Assembly (NCBI RefSeq): GCF_023078275.1
Contig: NC_062979.1
Coordinates: 17,899,848-17,963,847, forward strand
DNA from: Leguminivora glycinivorella
Lineage: Eukaryota > Arthropoda > Insecta > Lepidoptera > Tortricidae
Length of the DNA stretch: 64,000 nucleotides
Reading direction: 5' to 3'
Below are positions 1-11,215 of this stretch, piece after piece; positions within the stretch are counted from its first letter, which is position 1; each line of letters begins with the position of its first letter. The notes below the pieces were generated by a model. That model saw nothing but the letters and a program-made list of their open reading frames with translations. It was not told the DNA's origin and searched no databases. The position numbers and the translations under genes were made by a program.

Positions 1-520
1 CGGGGCAATTCTCGACTGGGGGGCCATTGTAACTGATCTATTTGCTGTACGGTCCGGTTTTGGCTGACCTTACACATATTACTATCGTTTTTAAAGAAAT
101 TCTTGCAATGATTGTAGAATTGTTACACAGCGACCACAGCGTAGGTATTAGGTACGAATATGTATGAATTTTACCTATATAAATATTTATACTGGGGAAA
201 CTTCAAACAACCCACATAGCCAGTATCTCGACGCTGTGGTCGGTAGGGTAAAAAGTACTTCCTTGCATTATCGCTTACAATTTTTTCCATTTTGCTTATA
301 CTTATTGCAAACGTAAACATATAAAAGGCAAGCAAACAACGATCTTCTTACAGCACATTGAATGTAATAGTTATTACGTATGCAGGATACTCGCCGATGC
401 CTACTTACTAATCCCTTCCCACTGAGCTACCTGCATTTTACACTGCCTAGATATCGATTGCCAACCGATTATTCCGACCCCAATCCCTATTCTTATCCCC
501 GTCCCTATCTCTATCTTTGT
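1..520. other. Left flank, no gene seen
   Basis: AT-rich sequence with no reading frame I would defend and no repeat shared with the rest of the window. It grades into the CCCTAT satellite through a stretch of imperfect CCNGTCCCTRTC-like units from about 478. Confidence 0.5.
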
Positions 521-592
521 GCCCGTCCCCGTCCCTGTCCCCGTCCCTCCCCTATCCCTATCCCCGTCCCTTATTTTTATCCCTATTTCTAC

Positions 593-1577
593 CCCTATCC
601 CTATCCCTATCCCTATCCCTATCCCTATCCCTATCCCTATCCCTATCCCTATCCCTATCCCTATCCCTATCCCTATCCCTATCCCTATCCCTATCCCTAT
701 CCCTATCCCTATCCCTATCCCTATCCCTATCCCTATCCCTATCCCTATCCCTATCCCTATCCCTATCCCTATCCCTATCCCTATCCCTATCCCTATCCCT
801 ATCCCTATCCCTATCCCTATCCCTATCCTATCCCTATCCCTATCCTATCCTATCCCTATCCCTATCCTATCCCTATCCTATCCCTATCCCTATCCTATCC
901 CTATCCCTATCCCTATCCCTATCCCTATCCCTATCCCTATCCCTATCCCTATCCTATCCCTATCCCTATCCCTATCCCTATCCCTATCCTATCCTATCCC
1001 TATCCTATCCCTATCCCTATCCCCTATCCCTATCCTATCCCTATCCCTATCCCTATCCCTATCCCTATCCTATCCTATCCCTATCCCTATCCCTATCCCT
1101 ATCCCTATCCCTATCCCTATCCCTATCCCTATCCCTATCCCTATCCTATCCTATCCCTATCCCTATCCCTATCCCTATCCCTATCCCTATCCCTATCCCT
1201 ATCCTATCCCTATCCCTATCCCTATCCCTATCCCTATCCCTATCCCTATCCCTATCCCTATCCCTATCCCTATCCCTATCCCTATCCCTATCCCTATCCC
1301 TATCCCTATCCCTATCCCTATCCCTATCCTATCCCTATCCCTATCCCTATCCCTATCCCTATCCCTATCCCTATCCCTATCCCTATCCCTATCCCTATCC
1401 CTATCCCTATCCCTATCCCTATCCCTATCCCTATCCCTATCCCTATCCCTATCCCTATCCCTATCCCTATCCCTATCCCTATCCCTATCCCTATCCCTAT
1501 CCCTATCCCTATCCTATCCCTATCCCTACCCCCAATCCCAATCCCTATCCCTATCCCTATCCCTATCCCTATCCCTA
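593..1577. repeat. (CCCTAT)n satellite with interspersed CCTAT units
   Basis: About 1 kb of the hexamer CCCTAT in tandem. Shortened CCTAT pentamers fall in clusters, roughly 829-1080, 1145-1205 and a few later ones, and one unit near 1020 is longer (CCCCTAT). Degenerate related units (CCCTGT, CCCCGT) flank the core at 478-592 and 1578-1655. The bottom strand reads (ATAGGG)n, with runs of three G every six bases, so it can in principle form G-quadruplexes. It is not the usual insect telomere unit TTAGG. The open frames across it, coding for Pro/Tyr, Ser/Leu and Ile/Pro dipeptides, are artefacts of the repeat. Confidence 0.95.
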
Positions 1578-1673
1578 TTCCTAACCCTGTCGCTGTCCCT
1601 GTCCCTGTCCCTGTCCTTGTCTCTGTCCCTGGCCCTGTCCCTGTCCTTGCCCCTGTAAAATTATCATGCTAGG

Positions 1674-2957
1674 AGGTGAACTTTGAAAAATCCTTTCTTA
1701 GTGCTCCTCTAAGGAACTTCCGTGTCAATTTGAAATCTCTTGAACCAGAAGTAAAGATAAAAACTAAAGCTATACTTATGGCTATTTTGGATATTTTAAC
1801 CCCATTGCACAACAACAGGGGAGAAAATTTCTTTTCCACCTCATTAGATTTTAAAATCGTTGTATTTATCGTGATCAGCGACCCGATAAACCATAAAAAC
1901 GATACCCATATTGTGTTTTTGACTTTAGCCCCTTTGCACCCCTTTAGGGGTCAAATTTTCAAAAAACCTGAAACATGTATTTAGTCATATGTCTTTAGGA
2001 ATCCTCCTGTGAAGTTTCGAATAAAATAGTCAAACTAATCTTGTTTCCCCATACAAACTTTGAACCCCCATTTCACCCTTTTAAGAGGAGAATTTTGAAA
2101 AATCCTTTCTTAGTGCTCCTCTACGCCATATAAGGAACCTATGTGCCAAATTTGATATCTCTAGGACCAGCGGTTTCGGCTGTGTGTTGATATATCAATC
2201 AGTCAGTCAATATCTTCTTTTATATATTTAAACCCCATTGCACCACAACAGGGGAGAAGGTATTTCACTTCCGCCTCGTTAGATTTTAAAAATGTTGTAT
2301 TTATCGTGATCAGCGACCCGATAAACCATAAAAACGATACCCATATTGATTTTTTGACTTTATCACCCCCTTTTCACCCTTTTAGGGGTTAAATTTTCAA
2401 AAAACCTGAAACACGTATTCAGTCATATGTCTTAAGGAATCTTCCTGTGAAGTTTCGAATAAAATAGTCAAACTAATCTTGTTTCCCCATACAAACTTTG
2501 AACCCCCATTTGACCCCCTTAGGAGGTGAATTTTGGAAAATCCTTTCTTAGTGCTCCTCTACACTATCTACCAAATTTGAAATCTCTAGGATGAGCGGTT
2601 TCGGCTGTGCGTTGATATGTCAGTCAGTCAGTCAGTCAGTCAGTCAGTCAGTCAGTCAGCTTCTTCTTTTATATATTTAGACGTATTCAGTCATATGTCT
2701 TAAGGAATCTTCCTGTGAAGTTTCGAATAAAATAGTCAAACTAATCTTGTTTCCCCATACAAACTTTGAACCCCCATTTGACCCCCTTAGGAGGTGAATT
2801 TTGGAAAATCCTTTCTTAGTGCTCCTCTACACTATATAAGGAACCTACGTGCCAAATTTGAAATCTCTAGGATGAGCGGTTTCGGCTGTGCGTTGATATG
2901 TCAGTCAGTCAGTCAGTCAGTCAGTCAGTCAGTCAGCTTCTTCTTTTATATATTTAG
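1674..2957. repeat. Tandem/dispersed copies of a (GTCA)n-bearing repeat
   Basis: The block 'ggaaaatcctttcttagtgctcctct' returns near 1685, 2095, 2535 and 2803. Three copies run on through 'tctctaggaygagcggtttcggctgtg' into a GTCA tract. The clear tracts are at 2618-2659 and 2899-2936, and the 2200 copy has only three units. Each tract is followed by 'cttcttttatatattta'. The segment 2413-2670 is repeated almost exactly at 2681-2950, an offset of about 268 bp, so the last two copies are a local tandem duplication. I recognise the GTCA tract plus the TATATATTTA end as a common lepidopteran interspersed repeat, but I cannot assign the class. No coding frame is convincing. Confidence 0.75.
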
Positions 2958-3516
2958 ATGAACCTATACATATAAAGTACGACTGAAAAGTAAATTTAAC
3001 TTTAAAATAGGTTACAGTTACGGTATTAACGTTGAATTTGTGGTCGGCAGAAAAACAAATACAAACATAATACGCTCTATATTTATTATGAATAAAAATA
3101 ACTCTAAAAATGTGTTAATGGTTAATTATATTTATATATTACTAAAAGTTGTAACAAATAACATGAGGATAATGAAGTGAGTATATGGTCGATTTTCTTA
3201 AAAATATTACGAAATATTAACTAGTATTAATACCTACCTACTAAAATCTTTGTTCCTGGCCTTAGGCAAATTATATACCTACTAGTGAATTGTTTGTCAT
3301 CACACGAATACAGTTATATACTTACTTCATTTCACAACGAAGATGAACATCCGATATTTTTAACTTCGGTGGGCATCCCGCAAGCAACCTCCACAATCGA
3401 TCGAATGGGTTACGCGGCGACAACGTTCCCATCACTAAAGTACACTCGTGACGTCATAGGCTCGACACAAAACGTTACACGCTCGGTTTCGCTGTTAATC
3501 GCCGAGCATTTTCCTT
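2958..3516. repeat. Dispersed unit, uninterrupted copy (A)
   Basis: A 559-bp segment that matches 13081-13327 plus 21341-21809 nearly base for base. It starts around 'ctatacatataaagtacga' and ends at 'cgccgagcattttcctt'. This copy lacks the insertions that split the other one, so it serves as an empty-site reference. I see no terminal inverted repeats and no target duplication, so whether it is a transposon or a segmental duplication is open. The open frames inside show no family features. Confidence 0.85.
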
Positions 3517-4083
3517 CTATCTTGATATAGTTCTGTGGGTGGCAGTAACCACTGCTGTGCCCGCTGCGAACCGAAAGTGTCTACGCGACCACTTGTGAGC
3601 GCAAAGCTCATCAACCAATCACATTGTAGCGTTCGACCAAGGCGCACCAAACAAGAATGTTCAGTCGAAATTAAATCGATTGCCCTAGCCGTACTTGTGA
3701 AATCCCTGCAAGTGCTAGAATTGCCTCTAAGTAATAATTATTTTCTTATCTGCCGTCCGGCCTGAAATTTGAATCTTTCAGCTGCGGTAAAGAAATTTAC
3801 CGCTTCCCGGCTCCGTCGAACAGAAAAATAGTCACCTTGGCCAGTAAATAAGAAAGTTTCGGATCACATGTTTGTTGACCTCGGTTCCGCTTCGGCAATT
3901 ACATGTGATCTGAGATATTTCTTACTGTACTGACTTGTAATCTACTGTTATTTTCAGTACCTGGTCTACAGGTAACCCAAGTGTAGTTACAGCGAGTGTA
4001 CTGCGGTCCCGCGGGGCGGGATGTTTATTTCAGCGGGTATTGCAGATGCGTCGTTTGTTCGGGCTGACCTTTAATAATGCAGG
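3517..4083. other. Intergenic stretch with a weak inverted repeat
   Basis: No supported gene. At about 3836-3930 there is an imperfect palindrome: 'cagtaaataagaaa..ggatcacatgt' answers 'acatgtgatctgagatatttcttactg'. The segment 3530-3765 is open in one frame for 76 codons but shows no family signature. It is probably further repeat sequence. Confidence 0.4.
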
Positions 4084-4212
4084 GTGGCTAGCCGAATGGC
4101 ACAATCGGTCACGAAACGCTTTAGATTCTATCTCTATCGCGCTTGCGTGACAGAGCCAGCGGCGTATCGCTTTCGTTTGGCGTCGGAGAAATGCCATTCG
4201 GCTACGGGGCCA
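4084..4212. mobile_element. Short MITE, copy 1
   Basis: 129 bp with inverted ends, GTGGCTAGCCGAATGGC against GCCATTCGGCTACGGGGCCA. It is flanked by GG on both sides. A longer copy (155 bp) lies at 21396-21550, where the unit at 2958-3516 supplies the empty site. No coding capacity; the superfamily is not clear from a 2-bp duplication. Confidence 0.75.
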
Positions 4213-4660
4213 GGGGTTAATTCCAGCGGGCTGTGACAGCTCTCCTGCCGCAAACACGGGCCGTAAAATGGGGTGAGTAGGGACAAAACAGATATTCAAC
4301 TAAATAAATGAATATTTATTTGCATTCAAATAACATCTACATAAAAGATAATTACTTTTTAAACGTTCCTTGTTTCTCATGAATGGTGAACAACTGTTAT
4401 TTAATAAACACCTACTACTCAACTACACAAGGTAGGTATTCATTAATAATATTTCGGCGGAATATTTCTGATGTTTTAAGTATTCATAATGTCGCTTCAT
4501 TTCACAATTTTAACGACGATTACAAAATAAATTAACATTGATAAATCCAACCTCACTTCGTTATTGGAGTTCAATGGGGTGAGTTAGGAAACTGTATAAT
4601 AACAATGGTATAACCCTCGGATTGATAATGAACTTGTCTGGATTCGCTGTCCGGGCTAGC
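4213..4660. other. Intergenic, no gene seen
   Basis: AT-rich sequence with no coding signature and no repeat that I can match elsewhere in the window. Confidence 0.4.
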
Positions 4661-4789
4661 TTCGTTCATTATTTTCTTCTCCTTATTATTCTCTGCACCT
4701 CTCATTCCCCCCTTCCCCATATCTTATCTATACCTCTCACTTCTATTTTATTAGTAATTTGAAAGAAAAATAGTTAGTTTTTGCTTTTC

Positions 4790-5081
4790 TTCTTAGTACA
4801 TCACCTTTTTGTTTTCTCTCTGCACCATTTGTATTGAATCTCTGTTTGGCCCTATGGTTGACTAGTAGAGATGCCTTTTGGCATTAAGTCCGCCATTTGT
4901 ACATTTTTGTGTATTTTTGTGCAATAAAGTTTAAATAAATAAATAAAATACCCTGCACCTACTTAATCTTTCGGTTTAGCCCATGGTTGACTGGTAGAGA
5001 ATGCCATCTGGCATTAAGTCCGCCATTTGTACTTGTTTATGTTGTGCAATAAAGTTTAAATAAATAAATAAATAAATAAAA
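4790..5081 (+). repeat. Two tandem LINE/SINE 3' tails
   Basis: Two copies of the same 3' end. Each carries 'catggttgactggtagaga', 'ggcattaagtccgccatttgtac' and 'tgtgcaataaagtttaaataaataaa'. The first ends near 4951 and the second at 5081. A third copy lies at 63795-63902 and a relative at 29890-30027. This is a retroposon tail with a polyadenylation signal (AATAAA) and a simple (AAAT)n end; no coding part is attached. Confidence 0.75.
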
Positions 5082-7045
5082 TAGCAACTGAATAATTGGC
5101 GTCTCTTCTCTCACCCTCGATCTTTTCTTACCCCATTTTATGATGTAGGTACGCAGATGAGTAAATATTAAATAATTAATTTATATTCGTAGTACATGTA
5201 GCTGAAATGGAAATTTCAGTTTTAGGTAAAAGGAGTAGGTAGGGTTGTTTCAACATAGTTTTTAAGCAACACCTATTAGGTATTACCGTATTATTTTTTT
5301 GTTCATCTCTAGCAAATAATACAACATATACTTACTCGATTTTTAGGTACAAATGTTTTAAGAGGCCTTACGCCTTGGAAAATATTTCAACTCAAATTAT
5401 GAAGAAAGTATGTTAACTGACTGTTGATTATATAACTACTACTTTGATCTTAATTTGAGCAAGTAAAAGAGCCAAAGAGTAATATAGTAATATATTATGT
5501 GAAAAAAATGTTTATTTGCTAAAATTTGGTAAATTTCGAATGATTGTTGAGTTGAGATTCCTCCATAAAAAGTCACTGGTACATCTTAATTGTATTATGT
5601 TATTAGCATGTTATTAGATCACAATAGCCCCGTTAAAGCAAGTAACAGGATGAAAATGTTATGATTTACGTTACATCACACTGAAAAAGTACTAAATTCA
5701 TGAGCAGTATTTAGGGAATAAAGCCAAAACGAACTGAAGAGCAATGTCCCCATAATAAAATTAAGTTGTTCATGGCTAGTAGATAGGTACTTACAAAATT
5801 ACCCTTTTTATTTATTCTTTAATACGACCTTGCTTCTGCCTCACGTGACAGTAACGAGGAGGCGCACCGGTGCACTGCAACATGTATTGCGAACATCAAT
5901 CAGACTGTCGATTTGCGAAATGCGCCCGCCGCTTCGCTTTGATGCACTCTGTAATTTCAGTCATTTGCACGCTACAAACCCGGGGATAAATGATCTGAAT
6001 GGAAAGCATTGTTTTGTTTGTTTGGAAACAGTGCATTAAAGCAGCTTTCGGGTAATTAATACTAAATGGATGTGTCCAATTACTAAAATCACGTATTATC
6101 TATGCACGTGGTTTGATTGGAATCTCTCGCTTGCACTTTGCTGTGATTGGTTATCAATATTAACACAACGGTTTAAAAAACAAGATTGATTTGCTACTAA
6201 AACTAAATAGGTACTTAGGTAACTAATATTTGTCTTTCTAATACTTGTTGGTATTTTTCTACGAAATGGTACAATTCTCTGATACCGCAGTCGGTATTAA
6301 TTCTGCTCTCCTGACTTGAATTTCCCTGTATATTCATAGCCAATATCGTCAGGCAATATCCGGTATTACTTTAAACACCTCAACGTTTTGCATCGCAATA
6401 AAACAAAACATTGGCTGAATTTCAAAGAAACTTCCATCGACAACAGTGCAAAATGAGAAAATATCCTCCCCGGTATCTCCGGCGAGTTCGGTAACGGAAG
6501 AAGTTTTTTTACTTTTTTGTGGCGCTCCGCCGGTGCTGAATAAAAGACCGTAGTCCTTTAGAAGTGCAACTAATCTCTAGGTGCTACTAACGAACAATAC
6601 TTTGAAAACACGGCAAAAATTGAACGCTCCAATAAATAACTATGTCACGAGTGCCTTGTTCAAAATTTTAAAGCGGAATCTCTTTTAATTAATCTACTAC
6701 TAGTTAATTACCAGTGGACACGATACTGTAGTTTTCATGTTGTGCTTCCCTTCCACGCCGCTCTAGTTTGTGGGCTTGTAGCTTAGTTATTTTACCTACA
6801 ACTTGTAGGAATAAAACCTAAGTACCTAAGTATAAAAACTAGGTATAAAAACTCGTAGGCTACAAGAAACAAAGCAAAATTCCATACATGTTTTATTGAA
6901 ATTTATGTTGGGGCACAAAGTGCCCTGGGGCTTGCGTTATGTGGAATTTATAGACTTTTCATGAACTGTACCCACCTATAACAATTTTATTTCAAGTCCT
7001 AAACAGAATAACCGTATGGAACCGCGAACGATAAGTATAAAACAA
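5082..7045. other. Intergenic, no gene seen
   Basis: About 2 kb of AT-rich sequence. A 69-codon frame at 5830-6039 lies in a less AT-rich patch but has no recognisable motif and no splice context, so I do not call it. Nothing else stands out. Confidence 0.4.
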
Positions 7046-7054
7046 AGATAAAAC

Positions 7055-8837
7055 GTGTGTGTGTGGATTGAGTGAGCACCTTCCGAAAATAAAAAAAAAT
7101 ATGCTGATCATTTAGTAAAAGTTCTAAAACAATTGTAAAACGAATCTCTGAATTTGTAAAAAGATAAATCAAAAGATACAGCCATTAACATGTGCTCACT
7201 CAGTTCTCACAAACTACCAACGAAAACAGTGAATATATTCATTTAACATATAATATTTATATACTAACATTTAGTAAAAAATAGGCCAACCTACCTCTAT
7301 AAATATTAGATCACCTAGTGACGTATTAAAATTTTTACAAATAGTTTCTTATGCTCACTCAATCCACACACTTTTGAAAAGCCGAATTTTGATGAAAAAC
7401 ATAAGATTTAGACCGCTATTATATGTGTATAGTTTAGTAAAAGTGAAATGGGAATTTGTAAAATACAAAACGAACCACTAACGTGTCAGGTTTTTTATAA
7501 TAATTTTTTGTAAGTGCTCACTCAGTCCACACGTTTTGAGAAAGTTAAAAATGTAAATATCTTACGATTTGTAGCACCTAAGACACTCGAAAGTACTTCA
7601 ACATTTAGTAAAAATTTTTACTAAATATCCACCATCTAATATTTTATATTCGTTGTCTGGTTTTAAAGATATTCAGACATAACTTTTCTCATACAAATGT
7701 ATCAAGTAGGGTGACCACACTATGTCGGCTCCTGATTTTCCCCACCTTCCCATTGTCATATTGAGATTGGGGAGTTTCGTTCAATTTTGATAATAGTTCA
7801 CCGGATTTGTAAGTGGGAGCGAGAAAAGAATAACTATTTCTCGCTCCCACTTACAAATCCGGTACGCTCATCTGTTAGCGCGATTAGATTACCAGGTTCT
7901 GGTTTCTTACTAGTGAAGTATTATATTCTTTGTTTCTTACCAATTATCATTCATGTCCTTTTTAATGCATGCATGTCGATATGGTTATTATCCTGACGTC
8001 GATAAAAATTACACAATACACATCATCACTAGGCCAAGAACATAACCTAAAAACAGTTTGCAGATGGATAATTAATATGGTATTAGTTTAATATTATCAA
8101 AATTGAACGAACGAAACTCCCCAATCTCAATATGACAATGGGAAGGTGGGGAAAATCAGGAGCCGACATAGTGTGGTCACCCTACTTGATACATTTGTAT
8201 GAGAAAAGTTATGTCTGAATATCTTTAAAACCAGACAACGAATATAAAATATTAGATGGTGGATATTTAGTAAAAATTTTTACTAAATGTTGAAGTACTT
8301 TCGAGTGTCTTAGGTGCTACAAATCGTAAGATATTTACATTTTTAACTTTCTCAAAACGTGTGGACTGAGTGAGCACTTACAAAAATTTATTATAAAAAA
8401 ACCTGACACGTTAGTGGTTCGTTTTGTATTTTACAAATTCCCATTTCACTTTTACTAAACTATACACATATAATAACGGTCTAAATCTTATGTTTTTCAT
8501 CAAAATTCGGCTTTTCAAAAGTGTGTGGATTGAGTGAGCATAAAAAACTATTTGTAAAAAATTTAATACGTCACTAGGTGATCTAATATTTATAGAGGTA
8601 GGTTGGCCTATTTTTTACTAAATGTTAGTATATAAATATTATATGTTAAATGAATATATTCACTGTTTTCGTTGGTAGTTTGTGAGAACTGAGTGAGCAC
8701 ATGTTAATGGCTGTATCTTTTGATTTATCTTTTTACAAATTCAGAGATTCGTTTTACAATTGTTTTAGAACTTTTACTAAATGATCAGCATATTTTTTTT
8801 TATTTTCGGAAGGTGCTCACTCAATCCACACACACAC
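7055..8837. mobile_element. Foldback element with ~740-bp inverted arms
   Basis: The left arm (about 7055-7795) and right arm (about 8092-8837) are near-identical inverted copies around a spacer of about 296 bp. The outer ends are exact: GTGTGTGTGTGG on the left and its complement on the right. Both sides carry the same 9-bp duplication AGATAAAAC (7046-7054 and 8838-8846). Each arm contains internal repeats spaced about 120-165 bp apart: a TGAGTGAGCA / TGCTCACTCA box and a TTTAGTAAAA box. A 9-bp duplication with long, subrepeat-rich arms is the architecture known from Drosophila FB and other MULE-related foldbacks. No transposase frame is present, so the element is non-autonomous. The arms differ at only a few positions, which suggests recent insertion or gene conversion between arms. 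Confidence 0.9.
7800..7863. repeat. Perfect hairpin in the foldback spacer
   Basis: 27-nt arms (7800-7826 and 7837-7863) are exact complements around the 10-nt loop agaataacta. It sits just inside the left arm of the large foldback, so a palindrome is nested within a palindrome. It may be the remnant of a second small foldback insertion. Confidence 0.9.
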
Positions 8838-8846
8838 AGATAAAAC

Positions 8847-9909
8847 CGCTTCATCACGTTTACGTAATAAACCCACTATGTCCGAACCTCGTAAGCCCCA
8901 TTTTATCTTTAGGACAAGTGAAATAACGACCCGGAGTCCTGAAAATAACACTTTTTTTTTCAGACTACCACATAAGGTCTGTTTTTGATTGAATAACCCA
9001 TTTTGCCGGCCGTCGTATTATTTTTGTCCTAAAAAAGGTCAGTGGGTCTCACGAGGTTAAGATAAAGGACAAACCTTGTCGTGGGTGTGTATCTGGATGA
9101 TATCTGGTTTAACAAAACCACGATAACAATAGATGGCATAATCAAGGTAATACTTAAGTTAGACCAATGTACATAGTGTTCAATTCACTGAATGTACATT
9201 AATTAATATTTTCTTCACTAGAGAATGGATCGCTTTCACTAAAGAAAAGTTTTATCAAAGGCTGTCTGCGGCAAGCTCCCTGTAGCCTACTCATGTTTTT
9301 TTATATTAGATTTTATATTGTGTGTGTGTGTGCCGTGTGCATGTGCGTGTAATTTTTACCAAATTTACTTGAATATTGGATATATATTTGCAAAGGTTGA
9401 GAATAAATATTTCATCGATCTATCAATGACCCATTGTACAAATTATTATCAATTTATCACGGTAGAAGTAAAGCAAGCATTCGTGCAAAGCTTTGGTTCG
9501 TGTTGTATTCTTTTCAATGAAACAGGTTTCTCAGACAGTGATATGTTGCTACCATACTTCGTCGCTGCTACATGGTGCTACGGGGCTAGCACAATAGCCT
9601 TCGCAGAATCCTGGGAGCTTCGCGTGCTAGTCGGAAAACAAGGCTTTTGCATTTTTATACGTTTTTCATGGAGGAAGAGGGAATAGCAAATATTAAGTCG
9701 TTCTAAAAGCGGAAGGCTTTGTGATCCTTATGGATCTTTACAGTATTTAATCAAGCAAAAGTATCTACTGTGAAACATAATATATAGCCGGTTTTAAGTA
9801 GCTTGGAAAAAAATTATGTTAATTAGAGTGCTATTATATACCTACTATGCAATTAATATCATAAATTATCATAATATAATACGAATAAAATATAATTATA
9901 TGTCACTTT
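8847..9909. other. Intergenic, no gene seen
   Basis: Contains a short (GT)n tract near 9318-9350. A 122-codon frame at 9318-9686 begins in that tract and shows no domain, so I do not call it a gene. Confidence 0.4.
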
Positions 9910-9912
9910 TTA

Positions 9913-10658
9913 ACCGCCTTCCAAATCTCAAAGGAAGGGGTTATCAAGTCGTCTGTATGTTTTTTTTTTTTAATGTTTGTTCCTCGATATCTCCGTCGTT
10001 ACTAGACCGATTTTGAAATTTTTTTTTTGATTAAATGTATATGCATACAGATTGGTCCCATTTTTCTCAGAACCCAGTTCTGATGGTGGGATCCTGGAGA
10101 AATCGAGGGGACTCCTCAAATCTGAAAGGCATACATATGGTGATTTTTGTGTTTTTAAAGGAACAGCATGCATTTACGTACGGAACAGTGACATTTGGTG
10201 CAGTGGAACTCCTGATGATGGTCAGAATGGAACTCCTCAAATCTGAACGGCACACTTATAGTGACTTTGGTATTTTTATAAGAACAGCATGCACTTACGT
10301 CCAGAACAGTGATATTTGGTGCAGTGGAATTGCTGATGATGGTCAGAACGGAACTCCTCAAATCTGAACGGCACACTTATAGTGACTTTGGTATTTTTAT
10401 AAGAACAGCATGCACTTACGTCCAGAACAGTGACATTTGGTGCAGTGGAACTGCTGATGAAGAGTGAGCCGCCCCTAGTTAGAGTTCCGTTCTGATAATC
10501 ATTCTCATCTGTAAGTACTTCAGAATCATCCAGATTTCAAAATTGGTTCAGAAATGACGGAGATATCGAATAACAAACATTAAAAAATATACAGACGAAT
10601 TGATAACATAATCCAACATTTGAAAGTATTTATCACCAGAACCCCAAAGGAAGGCGGT
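9913..10658. mobile_element. PIF/Harbinger-like MITE
   Basis: Inverted ends ACCGCCTTCC and GGAAGGCGGT bound 746 bp, with TTA on both outer sides (9910-9912 and 10659-10661). A 3-bp TWA duplication is the PIF/Harbinger hallmark. The second layer of inverted sequence includes 'cgatatctccgtcgttact' on the left and 'aatgacggagatatcg' on the right. The interior is a tandem repeat (see 10107-10460). A truncated relative lies at 37203-37350. No transposase is encoded; the 60-110-codon frames inside follow the tandem repeat. Confidence 0.8.
10107..10460. repeat. 121-bp tandem repeat, about three copies
   Basis: Copies of a unit containing 'actcctcaaatctga', 'aacagcatgcaytta' and 'agtgayatttggtgcagtgga' begin at 10107, 10228 and 10349, exactly 121 bp apart. 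The second and third are almost identical and the first is more diverged. The array forms the core of the surrounding Harbinger-like element. Confidence 0.9.
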
Positions 10659-10661
10659 TTA

Positions 10662-11025
10662 TTTTTTCTTAAAAATTATTGTAAATAATAATTATAATCT
10701 TTAATTCCAATGAGAAAATGTACAATAAATTAAATTATACTTAAACTAGATAAATATTTTTGTAAATTGTATATAAATATGTGAATGTAAAACCTGACAA
10801 TGAATAATCAATACTGAATAAAGAATATGAATATATGAATATATACTTATACTTAAGTAAAACTAGCTTTTTAGTAACTTTTTCATTCATAACTACATTT
10901 AAGTCGTTATATGTATTAATGGAATATAGAGTTAACATTTACATCGTACCTACCTACGGTAACCTACCTAGGTAGATCATAGCATAGCAAAATAAAACTA
11001 TTAGCGTACGTATAGCTTAAAATAT
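10662..11025. other. AT-rich intergenic
   Basis: Very AT-rich, with no coding signature. Open frames here reflect base composition. Confidence 0.4.
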
Positions 11026-11215
11026 AAATCATCATCATCCTCACGCACAATGGCCTCTCCCTATGAGGCTAAGTGTGGAAATCGGAGCCCATAACCATAA
11101 CCATCATCATCCTCCTTGCGTTATCCCGGCGCTCGCCACGGCTCATGGGAGCCTGGGTCCGCTATGACAACTAATCCCAAAATTTTCCGTAGTCAGTAAT
11201 CTTAAGAACTAAGAC
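11026..11215. repeat. Lepidopteran interspersed repeat fragment
   Basis: Contains 'catcatcatcctccttgcgt', 'tatcccggc' and 'cacggctcatgggagcctgg', a combination I recognise as a frequent moth/butterfly interspersed repeat. A partial CATCATCATCCTC copy precedes it near 11030. The class cannot be told from this fragment. Confidence 0.5.

Noticed and set aside
593..1577. Telomere
   Set aside because: The unit is CCCTAT, not CCTAA, and unique-looking sequence continues on both sides.
380..1672. Long open frames of Pro/Tyr, Ser/Leu or Ile/Pro repeats
   Set aside because: They are translations of the CCCTAT satellite in its different phases; no start, splice or domain supports a gene.
2618..2936. 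CRISPR array (regular short repeats)
   Set aside because: GTCA tracts are a simple microsatellite without spacers, within a eukaryotic interspersed repeat.
9318..9686. 122-codon frame starting in a (GT)n tract
   Set aside because: The start lies in a microsatellite and the remainder has no domain, bias or splice signals.
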